Source: Rhodospirillales bacterium (lineage in GTDB: Bacteria; Pseudomonadota; Alphaproteobacteria; ATCC43930; CGMCC-115725). From it: a DNA stretch of 64,000 bases. How positions within the stretch are numbered: position 1 is the stretch's first letter; every line of letters starts with the position of its first letter. The position numbers and the translations under genes were made by a program. The notes under the pieces are model-generated. The model saw only the letters and a program-made list of their open reading frames with translations, searched no databases and was not told the origin of the DNA. The DNA lies in contig DAHUYF010000117.1 in NCBI GenBank assembly GCA_027315365.1, forward strand, positions 1 through 64,000. Reading direction: 5' to 3'. This document shows positions 31,678-40,234 of this stretch, piece by piece.

Positions 31678-33207
31678 TCAGATCGAGGTCAGGGGCTCCG
31701 CCAGCGCCGGATCGCCTTGCGTGGCGATGCCGGCCGCAGGCAGGCGCAAGGTAAAGCAGGAGCCGCGGCCAGGCTCGCTCTCGGCGGCGATCTCGCCACC
31801 CATGAGCCAGCACAACCGCTGGCTCAGCACCAGGCCCAGCCCGGTACCGCCGTATTTCGCGCTGATCGACGCGTCGGCCTGAGAGAAATCGCCGAAGAGC
31901 CGCGCCAGATTGTCGGCGCCGATGCCGATCCCGGTATCGCTGACCGCGAACCCGATCCACTCGCCGGCCGCGTCGCGTTCGCGCGTCACGGCAAGCTCGA
32001 TGCTCCCGCCCTGGGTGAACTTCGCCGCGTTGCTCAGCAGGTTCGACAGCACCTGACGCAGCTTGGCGGCATCGCCCGTCATGACGCCGTTGCCGGCCAC
32101 GGCAGCGAGCGCGAAGCGATTCCCGTTTCGCTCGGCAAGCGGCCGAGCGATCGCGGCGATCTCCGCCAGGAAGCCGTCGAGATCGATCGGCACCGCATCC
32201 ACCTCCATCCGACCGGTCTCGATCTTCGAGAGATCGAGCACATTGCTGACCAGCGACAGCAGCTGCTGGCCGGCAAGGTTGATGCGCGTCAGGTCGGCCG
32301 TCATCCCGAAGCGACCCTCCGCCTGCGCGTCCTCGAGCAGAATCTCGCTGTAGCCGATGACCGCGTTCAACGGCGTGCGCAGCTCGTGGCTCATCTTGGC
32401 GAGGAAATTCGATTTGGCGCGGCTCGCCTGCTCGGCATCGGCCTTGGCCGCGGCCAGCTCCGCTTCGCGCTGATGGCGCTTGGTCACGTCGCGATAGATC
32501 GAGACCGTGCCGCCTTCGGAGGTACGCGAATGCACCGCCATGATGCAACGGCCGCCGAACGCCTCTTCCGACGGCGTGTCGAGGCGGTGATAGCTCTCGA
32601 CCAGATGCTGTGCCCGGCGCGCGCGCGCCGCCGGGCTGAGCGAAGAGGCGTATTCCTCGGCGAGGATCGCGGCGATCTCGGCAAGCGGCATGCCCGGCGC
32701 GAGACGCGGCGCGAGACGCGGAAACAGCCGGACGAAGGCCCGGTTCCACAGCAGCACGCGCTCGTCGGCGTCGGCGATGATGAAGCCGTCGGCCATGCTG
32801 TCGATGCCATCGCGGAAGCGCGCCTCGCCGAGCTTGCGCCGCTCGCGCAGCCGGTTCAGGCGGCGCAGATTGATCATCGCGAAGGTCATGAGCGGCGTCG
32901 ACACCAGTACGGTCACCGTGGCGGTGACCAGGGTGACGGTGGCCGGCGTCTGACGATAATCGAACAGCGCGTTCAGCGCATGAGCATAAAGCTCGGAGAG
33001 CGCCACGACGAAGCAGAGCCACAGCAGCACGACGCGGACCGGCGGGTGACGCGCGAAATAGACCGCGAGATCCAGCGAGATCCGTCCAATCAGGGTGCGT
33101 AGCGCCTGCGGCTCGCTGGCATCGGAAGCCTCGCCATGGGCTGGTGCCGCCCCGGAGCGAGGGCCTGCCGACGGCAAAAGCGGCCCTGTCCACGGCTCCT
33201 GCGTCAA
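31678..33207 (-). CDS. PAS-containing sensor histidine kinase
   Basis: A 509-aa protein from TTG 33207, preceded by GCGGAGG; GTG 33255 is the alternative. Two membrane helices (about residues 55-80 and 87-110, e.g. RVVLLWLCFVVALSELYA) precede a PAS domain (IDSMADGFIIADADERVLLW), the dimerisation/phospho-acceptor domain (FLAKMSHELRTPLNAVIGYS, His phosphorylated), and an ATPase domain with N-box LRQVLSNLLSNAAKF, G1 VSDTGIGIG and G2 YGGTGLGL. No response regulator gene is adjacent and no receiver domain is fused, so it is an orphan kinase. It converges on the MucR-like gene. Confidence 0.92.
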   Translation of the reverse strand: MTQEPWTGPLLPSAGPRSGAAPAHGEASDASEPQALRTLIGRISLDLAVYFARHPPVRVVLLWLCFVVALSELYAHALNALFDYRQTPATVTLVTATVTVLVSTPLMTFAMINLRRLNRLRERRKLGEARFRDGIDSMADGFIIADADERVLLWNRAFVRLFPRLAPRLAPGMPLAEIAAILAEEYASSLSPAARARRAQHLVESYHRLDTPSEEAFGGRCIMAVHSRTSEGGTVSIYRDVTKRHQREAELAAAKADAEQASRAKSNFLAKMSHELRTPLNAVIGYSEILLEDAQAEGRFGMTADLTRINLAGQQLLSLVSNVLDLSKIETGRMEVDAVPIDLDGFLAEIAAIARPLAERNGNRFALAAVAGNGVMTGDAAKLRQVLSNLLSNAAKFTQGGSIELAVTRERDAAGEWIGFAVSDTGIGIGADNLARLFGDFSQADASISAKYGGTGLGLVLSQRLCWLMGGEIAAESEPGRGSCFTLRLPAAGIATQGDPALAEPLTSI

Positions 33208-33338
33208 ACAGACCTCCGCGCACCAAATAATTGGAGAGTTTCCAAACAATAGCACAACGGTTTAATTAATTTTGTCTTAGCGCGGCGGCGTGGCTGCCGC
33301 GGCGGGCGCCGCACCGCGGGCCGGGCGGCCGCGCCGGC

Positions 33339-34223
33339 TTATCGCCCGAAGGCGCTTGCGTCCGGCGCGACGGGGTCGCGCGCCGGCCAGCGACCGCTCT
33401 CGACCTGATGGAAGAATTCATCGCACAGCCGGTTGAAGCCGTCCGGCTCCTCGGTGTTGAGGGTGTGGCCGGTGAGCGGCAGCACCGCGAGCGCCGCCGT
33501 CGCAATCGCCCGCTTGAGGAAGATCGCAGGCTCCAGGCAGGGCCAGTCCTCATCGCCGGTGGCGATCAGCACCGGCACGGCCAGCCGCGCAAGCTCGGGC
33601 TCGAGATCATAGAGCGACGGCCGCCGGCCCTGCACCCGGCGCAAGGTCATCGCCGAGCCCACCGCCGAATGCGCGCCGAGCTGCTCGGCGAACTCCTTCC
33701 AGCCGCGCGGGTCCTTGCGCTCGAAGCGCACCCGCGTCGGGCTGACGGCGTAGGATCTGGCAAAGCCGGCCATGCCCTGCGCCTCGAGCGCGGCGGCGGT
33801 CCCGGCTGCATCCTCCTGAAAGCGCCTGCGCTCGGCCGCATCGGTGGTCGAGCCGTGGCCGCAGCCGCCCAGCACCAGCGACAACGCGCGATCGGGATAA
33901 TGCAGGCCGAAATGTAGCGTGGCGTAGGCTCCCATGGAGACGCCGACGATATGTGCCCGGGCAATGCCGAGCGCGTCGAGCACGGCGCGGATGTCGTCGC
34001 GCGCGCGGTCCTGCGAATAGCGCTCCGGCATCGCCGGCACGTCGGAGGGCGGATATCCCCGGGCGTTATAGGCGATGACGCGGTAGCGCCGCGCAAAATA
34101 GCGGAGCTGCGGTTCGTAGCTGCGGCAATCGCCGGCAAATTCGTGGACGCAGACGATCGGGGTGCCGCTACCGGCCTCCTCGTAATAGAGCCGGATGCCA
34201 TCGTCGGCGGTGAGATGCGGCAT
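33339..34223 (-). CDS. Alpha/beta hydrolase
   Basis: A 294-aa hydrolase: DDGIRLYYEEAGSGTPIVCV, HEFAGDCRSYEPQLRYFA (HEFAGD as oxyanion loop), YNARGYPPSDVP, nucleophile elbow IVGVSMGAYATLHF, acid in ATGDEDWPCLEP and His in LPLTGHTLNTEEP. Substrate unknown; the NARGYPPSD loop is typical of a proteobacterial group linked to small-molecule catabolism. It is the last of four minus-strand genes (XRE-cupin, cysteine hydrolase, deacetylase, this) and likely shares their pathway. Confidence 0.85.
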   Translation of the reverse strand: MPHLTADDGIRLYYEEAGSGTPIVCVHEFAGDCRSYEPQLRYFARRYRVIAYNARGYPPSDVPAMPERYSQDRARDDIRAVLDALGIARAHIVGVSMGAYATLHFGLHYPDRALSLVLGGCGHGSTTDAAERRRFQEDAAGTAAALEAQGMAGFARSYAVSPTRVRFERKDPRGWKEFAEQLGAHSAVGSAMTLRRVQGRRPSLYDLEPELARLAVPVLIATGDEDWPCLEPAIFLKRAIATAALAVLPLTGHTLNTEEPDGFNRLCDEFFHQVESGRWPARDPVAPDASAFGR

Positions 34224-34333
34224 GCGCGCCTCCGCGTCTATGCGAGCGTCGGCCGCTGCGCCGCGTCCAAAGCCCTACCCAGCTGTAGCAGCGGCCGGCG
34301 CGACCGGCAAGCGGCGCCGTGGCGGCGATGCGC

Positions 34334-35227
34334 TCAACCCACGCTCTGCGCCAGGTACCAGTCGAGGATCTCCTCGCCGGTCCACATCACGACGTTCTCA
34401 TGGCCGAGGATGTAGTCGTAGAGCGCCTCGAGATATTTGATGCGATGCGGCACGCCGGTGAGATAGGGGTGGATGGAAATCGCCATCACCCGCGGCGCCT
34501 TGCCGCCGTCCTGATAGAGCCGGTCGAATTGATCGCGGCCGCGCCGCAGGATCTCGTCCGAGGGCTGCTGCTGCACGGCGCTGATGACGACGTCGTTGAT
34601 CTCGACCGTATAGGGAACCGAGACGAGGCGCCCGGTGCGGGTATGGATCGGCACCGGCTGCTCGTCGAGCACCCAGTCGGCAACATATTGGATGCCGAGC
34701 TCGGCAAGCAGGTCCGCCGTCTCGACCGTCTCGGTCAGACCCGGGCTCTCCCAGCCGCGCGGCTTCCTGCCGGTGAAGTCGGCAATCGCCTTGATCGTAT
34801 CGGCGATGGCGGCGCGCTGATCCTCGGTCTTGTGCATCGGCTGTTGCACGAAGCCGTGCCCCATGAATTCCCAGCCGGCATCGCGCGCGGCGGCGCAGGC
34901 CTCGCGGTAGACCGTGCAGGCACTGCCGTTGACCGCGAAGGTGGCCTTGAGTTTCCGCGCCTGCAGCGTCTCGAGAAAGCGCCAGAACCCCACGCGCATC
35001 CCGTATTCGTGCCAGGCCCAGTTCGGCACGTCCGGCAGCAGCGGCTGGCCCATGGGCGGCGGCAGAATCGCGCGCGGCATCGCTCCCGCCGGGCTCCAAT
35101 TCTCGACATTGACGATCGTCCAGACGGCGACCCGGGCGCCGCCCGGAAGCCGCAGGGCGGGGCGTTGGTGTATCGGCTGGTAAGACACCCGCGCCCGGAT
35201 CGCCTTGGCCAAATCCTCGCCGCTCAT
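34334..35227 (-). CDS. Polysaccharide deacetylase family protein (PuuE-like)
   Basis: A 297-aa NodB-fold protein. VAVWTIVNVENWSPAGAMPR, LKATFAVNGSACTVYREACA, WEFMGHGFVQQPMHKTEDQR and GWESPGLTETVETADLLAEL match the cytoplasmic deacetylase group that includes PuuE allantoinase and related amide hydrolases rather than cell-wall enzymes; no signal peptide is present. The metal-ligand motif is GHGFVQQPMH (two His). With the neighbouring cysteine hydrolase it suggests cleavage of ureide or amide bonds. Substrate not determinable from sequence. Confidence 0.87.
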   Translation of the reverse strand: MSGEDLAKAIRARVSYQPIHQRPALRLPGGARVAVWTIVNVENWSPAGAMPRAILPPPMGQPLLPDVPNWAWHEYGMRVGFWRFLETLQARKLKATFAVNGSACTVYREACAAARDAGWEFMGHGFVQQPMHKTEDQRAAIADTIKAIADFTGRKPRGWESPGLTETVETADLLAELGIQYVADWVLDEQPVPIHTRTGRLVSVPYTVEINDVVISAVQQQPSDEILRRGRDQFDRLYQDGGKAPRVMAISIHPYLTGVPHRIKYLEALYDYILGHENVVMWTGEEILDWYLAQSVG

Positions 35228-35252
35228 CTCATGCCTCCCGTCCCTTGCGCCC

Positions 35253-35894
35253 TCATTGCGCCGTCCGCGCCGCCGCCATCTTTGCCATGACGGCCTCGGT
35301 GTCCATCACCCAGCCGAACGCCGTCCGGATGCAGGCGAGCGCGGCATCGTGCAGCGCCGGCCCGTCCATGGTGTCGACGCAATCGCTGACGACGATGACC
35401 GCATAGTCCCGCACATTCGCCGCCGCCGTGGTCGCCAGCACGCAGGAATTGGTATTGACCCCGGTGATCAGCAGCGTGTCGATACCGTGCGTGCGCAGCG
35501 CCACATCAAGATCGGTGCCGAGGAAGCAGTCATAGCGCTTCTTGGAGTCGACCACCCAGTCCGAAGGCCGCTGCAGCCGCGGCATCACCGTGCATCCGGG
35601 CATGCCCATGAGGTTGTGGCGCAGCACGTTCTTGCGCGTCGCGGCCGGATCCTCGGCGCGGCCGCGCCAGAACGGGTTGGCGCGGATTTCCTCGGCGTCG
35701 CGGTAGCGCGTGACCACATGCACGATCGGGATGCCGGCGCCGCGGCACCACGCGAACAGCCGCTCATTGGCGGCGATCACGCGCTCGGCGACCTCGGGTG
35801 CCGTCGGCATGGTGGCGACCGACATGTCGAGATGACCGCGATGCAGATCGATGGCGACGACCGCCGCCTTCGGACGGTCAATACCGGGAGTCAT
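35253..35894 (-). CDS. Cysteine hydrolase, isochorismatase family
   Basis: A 213-aa protein with the D-K-C triad of the family: Asp in VVAIDLHRGHLD, Lys in VDSKKRYDCFLGTDLD and Cys in ITGVNTNSCVLATTAAANVR with the cis-peptide region before it. Relatives hydrolyse biuret, ureidoacrylate, N-carbamoyl compounds or nicotinamide. The neighbouring PuuE-like deacetylase and the divergent catabolic genes favour an amidase role in N-compound breakdown (inference). It starts 45 bp downstream of the XRE-cupin stop on the same strand. Confidence 0.9.
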   Translation of the reverse strand: MTPGIDRPKAAVVAIDLHRGHLDMSVATMPTAPEVAERVIAANERLFAWCRGAGIPIVHVVTRYRDAEEIRANPFWRGRAEDPAATRKNVLRHNLMGMPGCTVMPRLQRPSDWVVDSKKRYDCFLGTDLDVALRTHGIDTLLITGVNTNSCVLATTAAANVRDYAVIVVSDCVDTMDGPALHDAALACIRTAFGWVMDTEAVMAKMAAARTAQ

Positions 35895-35939
35895 GCTCCG
35901 CTCCTCCGCCGCTCGCCGCCTGAGGCCGCGCTCGCGCCG

Positions 35940-36620
35940 TCAGAAGCTTGGCGGCGTGTTGATGAAGATGACGCGGGCCCGCCCGGGCCCCGGATTGCGG
36001 TAGCCATGGGGAAGCTCCGAACGGAAGCAGAAGGAATCGTCGGTACCGAGCATATAGGACTGACCGCCGACGGTGAGTTCGAGCCGGCCCTCGATGACAT
36101 AGCCGACCTCTTCGCCCTCATGAGTGATCATGCCGTCGCTGCCGCCGCCGGGCGCCACGACGTGGATGCTGCCCTGAAGCAGGTGCCCGGGGTCATAGGC
36201 GATCAGCCGCTCCATCTGCAGGCCCGAACCCTGGCGCAGCGGATCCATGGTCACCACCGGGCGCTCGCCGCTGCGCGATACGACGCCGGCCGGCTCGTTG
36301 GGCTTGGCGAACAGCTCGCCGATGGTGATGCCGAGCGCCTCCGAGATGCGATGGAGCGCATTCAGCGAGGGCAGCACCTTGTCGTTCTCGATCTTCGACA
36401 ACAGGCTTTCCGAGCACTCGGCCCTCGCCGCCACCTCGCGCAATCGCAGGCCGCGCGTCATCCGCGCATGCCGGATCCGCACCCCGATCTTGATGCCGTG
36501 ATCCTCGAACGGCGGCACGACGCCGGTCGCCGCCGCGCGCTCGCGGCGGCCGGCGCCAGTCTTTCCGCGCCCGAGCATGGACCTGTCCGCCTGTCGTTTT
36601 GCACGATCTTTACTCATCAT
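35940..36620 (-). CDS. XRE-cupin transcriptional regulator
   Basis: A 226-aa regulator. An HTH of Cro/CI type (IRHARMTRGLRLREVAARAE, then SESLLSKIENDKVLPSLNAL) is joined to a C-terminal cupin (GMITHEGEEVGYVIEGRLEL, FRSELPHGYRNPGPGRARVI). This PuuR/HipB-like group controls amine and small-molecule catabolism, the cupin sensing the effector. GAGGAAAGC precedes ATG 36620. Two CATCAT-CTTTC direct repeats, 20 bp apart, overlap its start and promoter (36615-36646). It is divergent from the hydrolase-MFS pair and probably controls both sides. Confidence 0.92.
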   Translation of the reverse strand: MMSKDRAKRQADRSMLGRGKTGAGRRERAAATGVVPPFEDHGIKIGVRIRHARMTRGLRLREVAARAECSESLLSKIENDKVLPSLNALHRISEALGITIGELFAKPNEPAGVVSRSGERPVVTMDPLRQGSGLQMERLIAYDPGHLLQGSIHVVAPGGGSDGMITHEGEEVGYVIEGRLELTVGGQSYMLGTDDSFCFRSELPHGYRNPGPGRARVIFINTPPSF

Positions 36621-36666
36621 GCTTTCCTCTTGTGCATCATACTTTCTTATTAGTCAAGAGACTTGA
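36615..36666. promoter_or_regulatory. Divergent operator region with paired repeats
   Basis: CATCATGCTTTC (36615-36626) and CATCATACTTTC (36635-36646) are direct repeats exactly 20 bp apart, two helical turns. A dyad TCAAG-AGA-CTTGA (36654-36666) follows. The region separates the XRE-cupin gene from the divergent hydrolase gene. Confidence 0.55.
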
Positions 36667-36727
36667 ACGGTCGCGCCGATGCCGTCAGAATGCCGGTCAC
36701 CGGCCGGATTGCGAGGAATGCGCCCTC

Positions 36728-37951
36728 ATGGACGCGGAAGCGAAGCTGATCGACGCGGCGGTCACGGATACGGCGCCGCATCATGAGCCCTATGGCTGGC
36801 TGCATTGGCCGGCGCATCCCTGGATGTCCTATCAGTTCCGGCGCGCGCTGGGCGAGACCCAGGAGGGCGGCGGCGCGATCGGCGAGTGCTTCCGGGCGGC
36901 TGCGCGCATGGTGCCGGGCGACAAGGAAAGCTGGCACAGGGAGTGGCTGACCGTCGCCGAGCGCAACCGGCGCCGCGGCGACGACGCGGAACGGATCGGC
37001 CATATCCGGACGGCGCAGAATTGCTGGCTGCGCGCCGCGAACTACTATCGCCATGCCGAGTTCTGGCTGCCCGCCAAGGATCCCCGCCGGCTCGAGACCT
37101 TCGAGCTGATGGAGGCCTGCTCCAAGCGCTTCATCCGGCATCTGGCGCCGCCGGGCGAGGCGGTGGACGTGCCCTATGAGAAGGGGGTGTCGCTCTGCGC
37201 CTATTTCGTGCGCGCGCCCTTCGCGGCCGCCCGGCAGCCGGTGCTGATCTGCATGGGCGGACTCGACAGCATCAAGGACGAGATGTGGTTCATGCAGGCG
37301 CATGGCGCGCTTCAGCGCGGCATTTCCGTGCTGATGATCGACGGGCCGGGCCAGGGCGGTACGCTGCGGCGGCACGGCGTCACCACCCGCCACGATTACG
37401 AAGTGCCGATCGGGCGCTGCATCGACTATCTCGCGACGCGGCCCGACGTCGACATGAGCCGGATCGCGGTGTGCGGCTCGAGCCTGGGCGGCTATTACGC
37501 GGCGCGTGCCGGCAGCTACGAGCACCGCCTGGCGGCCTGCATCTCGCACGGCGCGATCTGGAGCATCCCGCATCTCTGGGCCGGCGCCGGCGAGGATCAT
37601 GGGCTCGCCGACCACATCAAATGGGTCTTCGGCGCGACATCGATGCGCGAGGCGCTCGACGAGAAGGCGCGATCCTTCACGCTCGAGGGTGCGCTCGAGA
37701 ACATGCGCTGCCCCTATCTCATCGTCCATGGCGGCTTCGACGTTCTCGGCGTCGCCCAGGCGTCGCGGGTGCACGACTACGCCAAGGCCAAGGGCGTCGA
37801 CGTCACGCTGCGCTTCCTGTCGCAGGAGGAGACCGGCGCCGATCACTGTCAGCACGACAACCCCACCATCGGCCAGGAGATCATGGCCGACTGGCTCGCC
37901 GACCGCTTCGGCATCGACGAGCGCGGCCTGCGCAAGCTGGCGCCGACCTGA
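36728..37951 (+). CDS. Alpha/beta hydrolase of the FrsA/DHPON-hydrolase type
   Basis: A 407-aa protein with a long helical N-terminal cap (about 150 residues, WLRAANYYRHAEFWLPAKDP) before the hydrolase fold: PVLICMGGLDSIKDEMWFMQ, DGPGQGGTLRRHG, nucleophile elbow VCGSSLGGYYAAR, acid in IVHGGFDVLG and His in GADHCQHDNP. This organisation is shared by 2,6-dihydroxypseudooxynicotine hydrolase (C-C bond hydrolase of nicotine breakdown) and related esterases. A C-C or ester hydrolase acting on a breakdown intermediate is the inference. It is followed by an MFS transporter gene in an evident two-gene operon. Confidence 0.85.
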   Translation: MDAEAKLIDAAVTDTAPHHEPYGWLHWPAHPWMSYQFRRALGETQEGGGAIGECFRAAARMVPGDKESWHREWLTVAERNRRRGDDAERIGHIRTAQNCWLRAANYYRHAEFWLPAKDPRRLETFELMEACSKRFIRHLAPPGEAVDVPYEKGVSLCAYFVRAPFAAARQPVLICMGGLDSIKDEMWFMQAHGALQRGISVLMIDGPGQGGTLRRHGVTTRHDYEVPIGRCIDYLATRPDVDMSRIAVCGSSLGGYYAARAGSYEHRLAACISHGAIWSIPHLWAGAGEDHGLADHIKWVFGATSMREALDEKARSFTLEGALENMRCPYLIVHGGFDVLGVAQASRVHDYAKAKGVDVTLRFLSQEETGADHCQHDNPTIGQEIMADWLADRFGIDERGLRKLAPT

Positions 37952-37967
37952 GCGCAGGAGGATGACG

Positions 37968-39230
37968 ATGCGGACAAATGACCGGCTGCCGCCTGCGGCG
38001 GCGATCGGCGCGCTGCTGATCGTGGCGGCAACCTATGTGGTGAATGCCATGGACCGCATGGTGTTTCCGACGCTGCTGCCCAGCGTCGACAGGGAGTACG
38101 GGTTCACGCTGGCCGCCGGCGGCTTTCTCGCCACCGTCTTCACCCTCGGCCTCGGCGTCGCCGGCATGCCCGGCGGCTTCCTGTTCGACCGGACGTCGCG
38201 CAAGACGGTGGCGATCCTCGGCATCGTCGTCTATTCGATCTGCACCGGGCTTACCTGCCTCGCGATCGGATTCTACGACATGGCGGCCTATCGCGCGGCG
38301 TCGGGCGTCGGCGAGGCGCTGCAGAACGCCGCCATCTTCACCATGGCCGGCGCCTATTTCGCGCGCAACCGGACCATGGCCTTCGGGCTGCTCAACTGCG
38401 CCTATGGCATGGGCTCCTTCATCGCTCCGCGCTGGGGAGCGCATCTGCTCGCCCAGTCGGGCAGCTGGCGCCTGCCGCTCTATGTCTACGGCGCGCTCGG
38501 GCTCGCGGGAGCCGCGGCGACGCTGCTCTTCGTGTCGCAGCGCTTCACCGAGCAGAACGCCGAGGAGGCGCGCGTCGGCGCCGATGCGGAGCGCCACATC
38601 CCCGACCGGCTGGTCAATCGGAACACGGTGCTGGTGGCGCTTGCCTCGATCGGCGGCGGCATTGCCGGCTACGGCTATCTCGGCCTCTATCCGACCTTCC
38701 TGCGCAGCGAGCTCCACTTCTCCGTCGAGGCCGCGGGCGCCGCCGCCAGCATGTACGGCGCCGGCGCGCTGATGGGGCTGCTCTGCGGCTATCTCGCCGA
38801 CCGGGTCAATCAGAAATGGCTGACCATCCTGACCTTGATCGGCCTCGGCGTCGTCGGCTACGCGCTCTTCAACATCGCCACGACGCCGCTCTGGCAAAGC
38901 ATCCTGTCCTTCGTCGAGGGCACCGCCTTCAGCGGCTTCCTCTATGTCAACAACTACTCGCTGATGCAGCGCTCGGTGCGCTCGGCCGCGACCGGACGCG
39001 CCTCGGGGCTGGTCGTGACCTGCGTCTACCTGCCGGCCGCGCTCTCGGGCTATCTCTTCGCGGAGCTGGTGGCGCGGCTTGGCTGGAGCGGCGCCGCGCT
39101 GGTGCAGATGTCATTGCTCCTGGTCGTGCCGACGATCGCCATGCTGTTCTTCGATCTGGCGCAGACGAGCTGCGCGGTCGGATCCTCGCCAGGCCGTGCC
39201 GGCGCCGAGGCGGAGGCGCGCAGCGTCTGA
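37968..39230 (+). CDS. MFS transporter
   Basis: A 420-aa protein with 12 predicted membrane helices. GGFLFDRTSRKTVAILGIVV after helix 2 is the MFS loop 2-3 motif (G-x-x-x-D-R-x-x-R-K/R), and CGYLADRVNQKWLTIL repeats it in the second half. AGGAGG lies 6 bases before ATG 37968; an ATG at 37962 overlaps the site and is less likely. The relationship to anion/organic acid symporters is general only. Probable importer of the compound handled by the surrounding hydrolases. Confidence 0.9.
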   Translation: MRTNDRLPPAAAIGALLIVAATYVVNAMDRMVFPTLLPSVDREYGFTLAAGGFLATVFTLGLGVAGMPGGFLFDRTSRKTVAILGIVVYSICTGLTCLAIGFYDMAAYRAASGVGEALQNAAIFTMAGAYFARNRTMAFGLLNCAYGMGSFIAPRWGAHLLAQSGSWRLPLYVYGALGLAGAAATLLFVSQRFTEQNAEEARVGADAERHIPDRLVNRNTVLVALASIGGGIAGYGYLGLYPTFLRSELHFSVEAAGAAASMYGAGALMGLLCGYLADRVNQKWLTILTLIGLGVVGYALFNIATTPLWQSILSFVEGTAFSGFLYVNNYSLMQRSVRSAATGRASGLVVTCVYLPAALSGYLFAELVARLGWSGAALVQMSLLLVVPTIAMLFFDLAQTSCAVGSSPGRAGAEAEARSV

Positions 39231-39392
39231 GGCGACCGACCCGGCGCGGGCCAGGGCCGTCTTATATCGGGTCCACCACGGAGGCACGCGCAATTGCCCT
39301 GCCGCGCAGGCGGGTTTGCGCCCGCCATTGCCTCGGCGCTTACCATGCGGCAGAACCCCTCCTTCACCCACCGCGTCGAGGGAGACCCGCCC

Positions 39393-40085
39393 ATGAGCGA
39401 GACCGCCTTGATCGTCGGCGCCGGCAGCGGCCTCAGCGCCGCGCTGGCCCGCCTGTTCGCGCGCGAGAAGATGCGCGTGGCGCTCGCCGCGCGCCGCACC
39501 GAAAAGCTGGCGCCGCTGCTCGCCGAGACCGGCGCGCGCGCCTGGCGCTGCGATGCCGCAAAGCAGGACGAGGTCGAAGCGCTCTTCGCCGCCGTCGAGG
39601 CCGAGCTGGGCACTCCCGATCTCGTCGTCTACAACCCCAGCGCGCGTTCGCGCGGCGCGATTGCCGAGCTCGATCCCGCCGAGGTGGAGAACGCGCTGCT
39701 GGTGAGTTGCTTCGGCGGCTTCCTGGTGGGGCAGGCGGCGGCGCGGCGGATGCTGAAGCGCGGCAGCGGCACTATCCTCTTCACCGGCGCGTCGGCGAGC
39801 GTCAAGGGCTATGCCCGCTCGGCGCCCTTCGCCATGGGCAAGTTCGGCTTACGCGGGCTGGCACAGAGCCTGGCGCGCGAGCTGGCGCCGCAGAACATCC
39901 ATGTCGGCCACTTCGTCATCGATGGCGGCATCGGCCGCGCCGACGATCCCCGCGCCGGCGAACGCGGCAGGGACGGGCTGCTCGACCCCGATGCCATCGC
40001 CGACTCATATCTCCACCTCCACCGCCAGCACCGCAGCGCCTGGACCTGGGAGATGGAGCTGCGGCCCTGGGTCGAGAGCTTCTGA
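39393..40085 (+). CDS. Short-chain dehydrogenase-like protein without catalytic Tyr
   Basis: A 230-aa SDR: ALIVGAGSGLSAALARLFAR binds the dinucleotide, VVYNPSARSRGA stands in place of NNAG, and ILFTGASASVKGYARSAPFA carries the Ser region. The YxxxK motif reads FAMGKFGLRG: the Lys is kept but the catalytic Tyr is Phe. The tail (HVGHFVIDGGIGRADDP) is common to a subfamily of SDRs with this change. It may bind rather than turn over substrate, or use another residue. It is 162 bp after the MFS stop. A bidirectional terminator follows. Confidence 0.85.
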   Translation: MSETALIVGAGSGLSAALARLFAREKMRVALAARRTEKLAPLLAETGARAWRCDAAKQDEVEALFAAVEAELGTPDLVVYNPSARSRGAIAELDPAEVENALLVSCFGGFLVGQAAARRMLKRGSGTILFTGASASVKGYARSAPFAMGKFGLRGLAQSLARELAPQNIHVGHFVIDGGIGRADDPRAGERGRDGLLDPDAIADSYLHLHRQHRSAWTWEMELRPWVESF

Positions 40086-40100
40086 GGCGATCACCGGCAA

Positions 40101-40137
40101 CCCAAAAAAGACGGGCCGCGCTTCGACGGCGCGGCCC
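40101..40137. terminator. Bidirectional terminator, strongest for the minus strand
   Basis: Stem GGGCCGCGC/GCGCGGCCC (9 bp, 7-nt loop, 40113-40137). On the minus strand a run of six T follows (40104-40109), so it ends the long hyuB-side transcript. On the + strand only a weak TTT follows. Confidence 0.75.
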
Positions 40138-40234
40138 AAGTTTAGGGAGGAAACGCCCGTAAAGGCGTCCGCGACGGATGTGGCACTGCAACACGGGCGC
40201 CGCAATCGCGCGCCGATGCATGGCAGAGCTGCAA

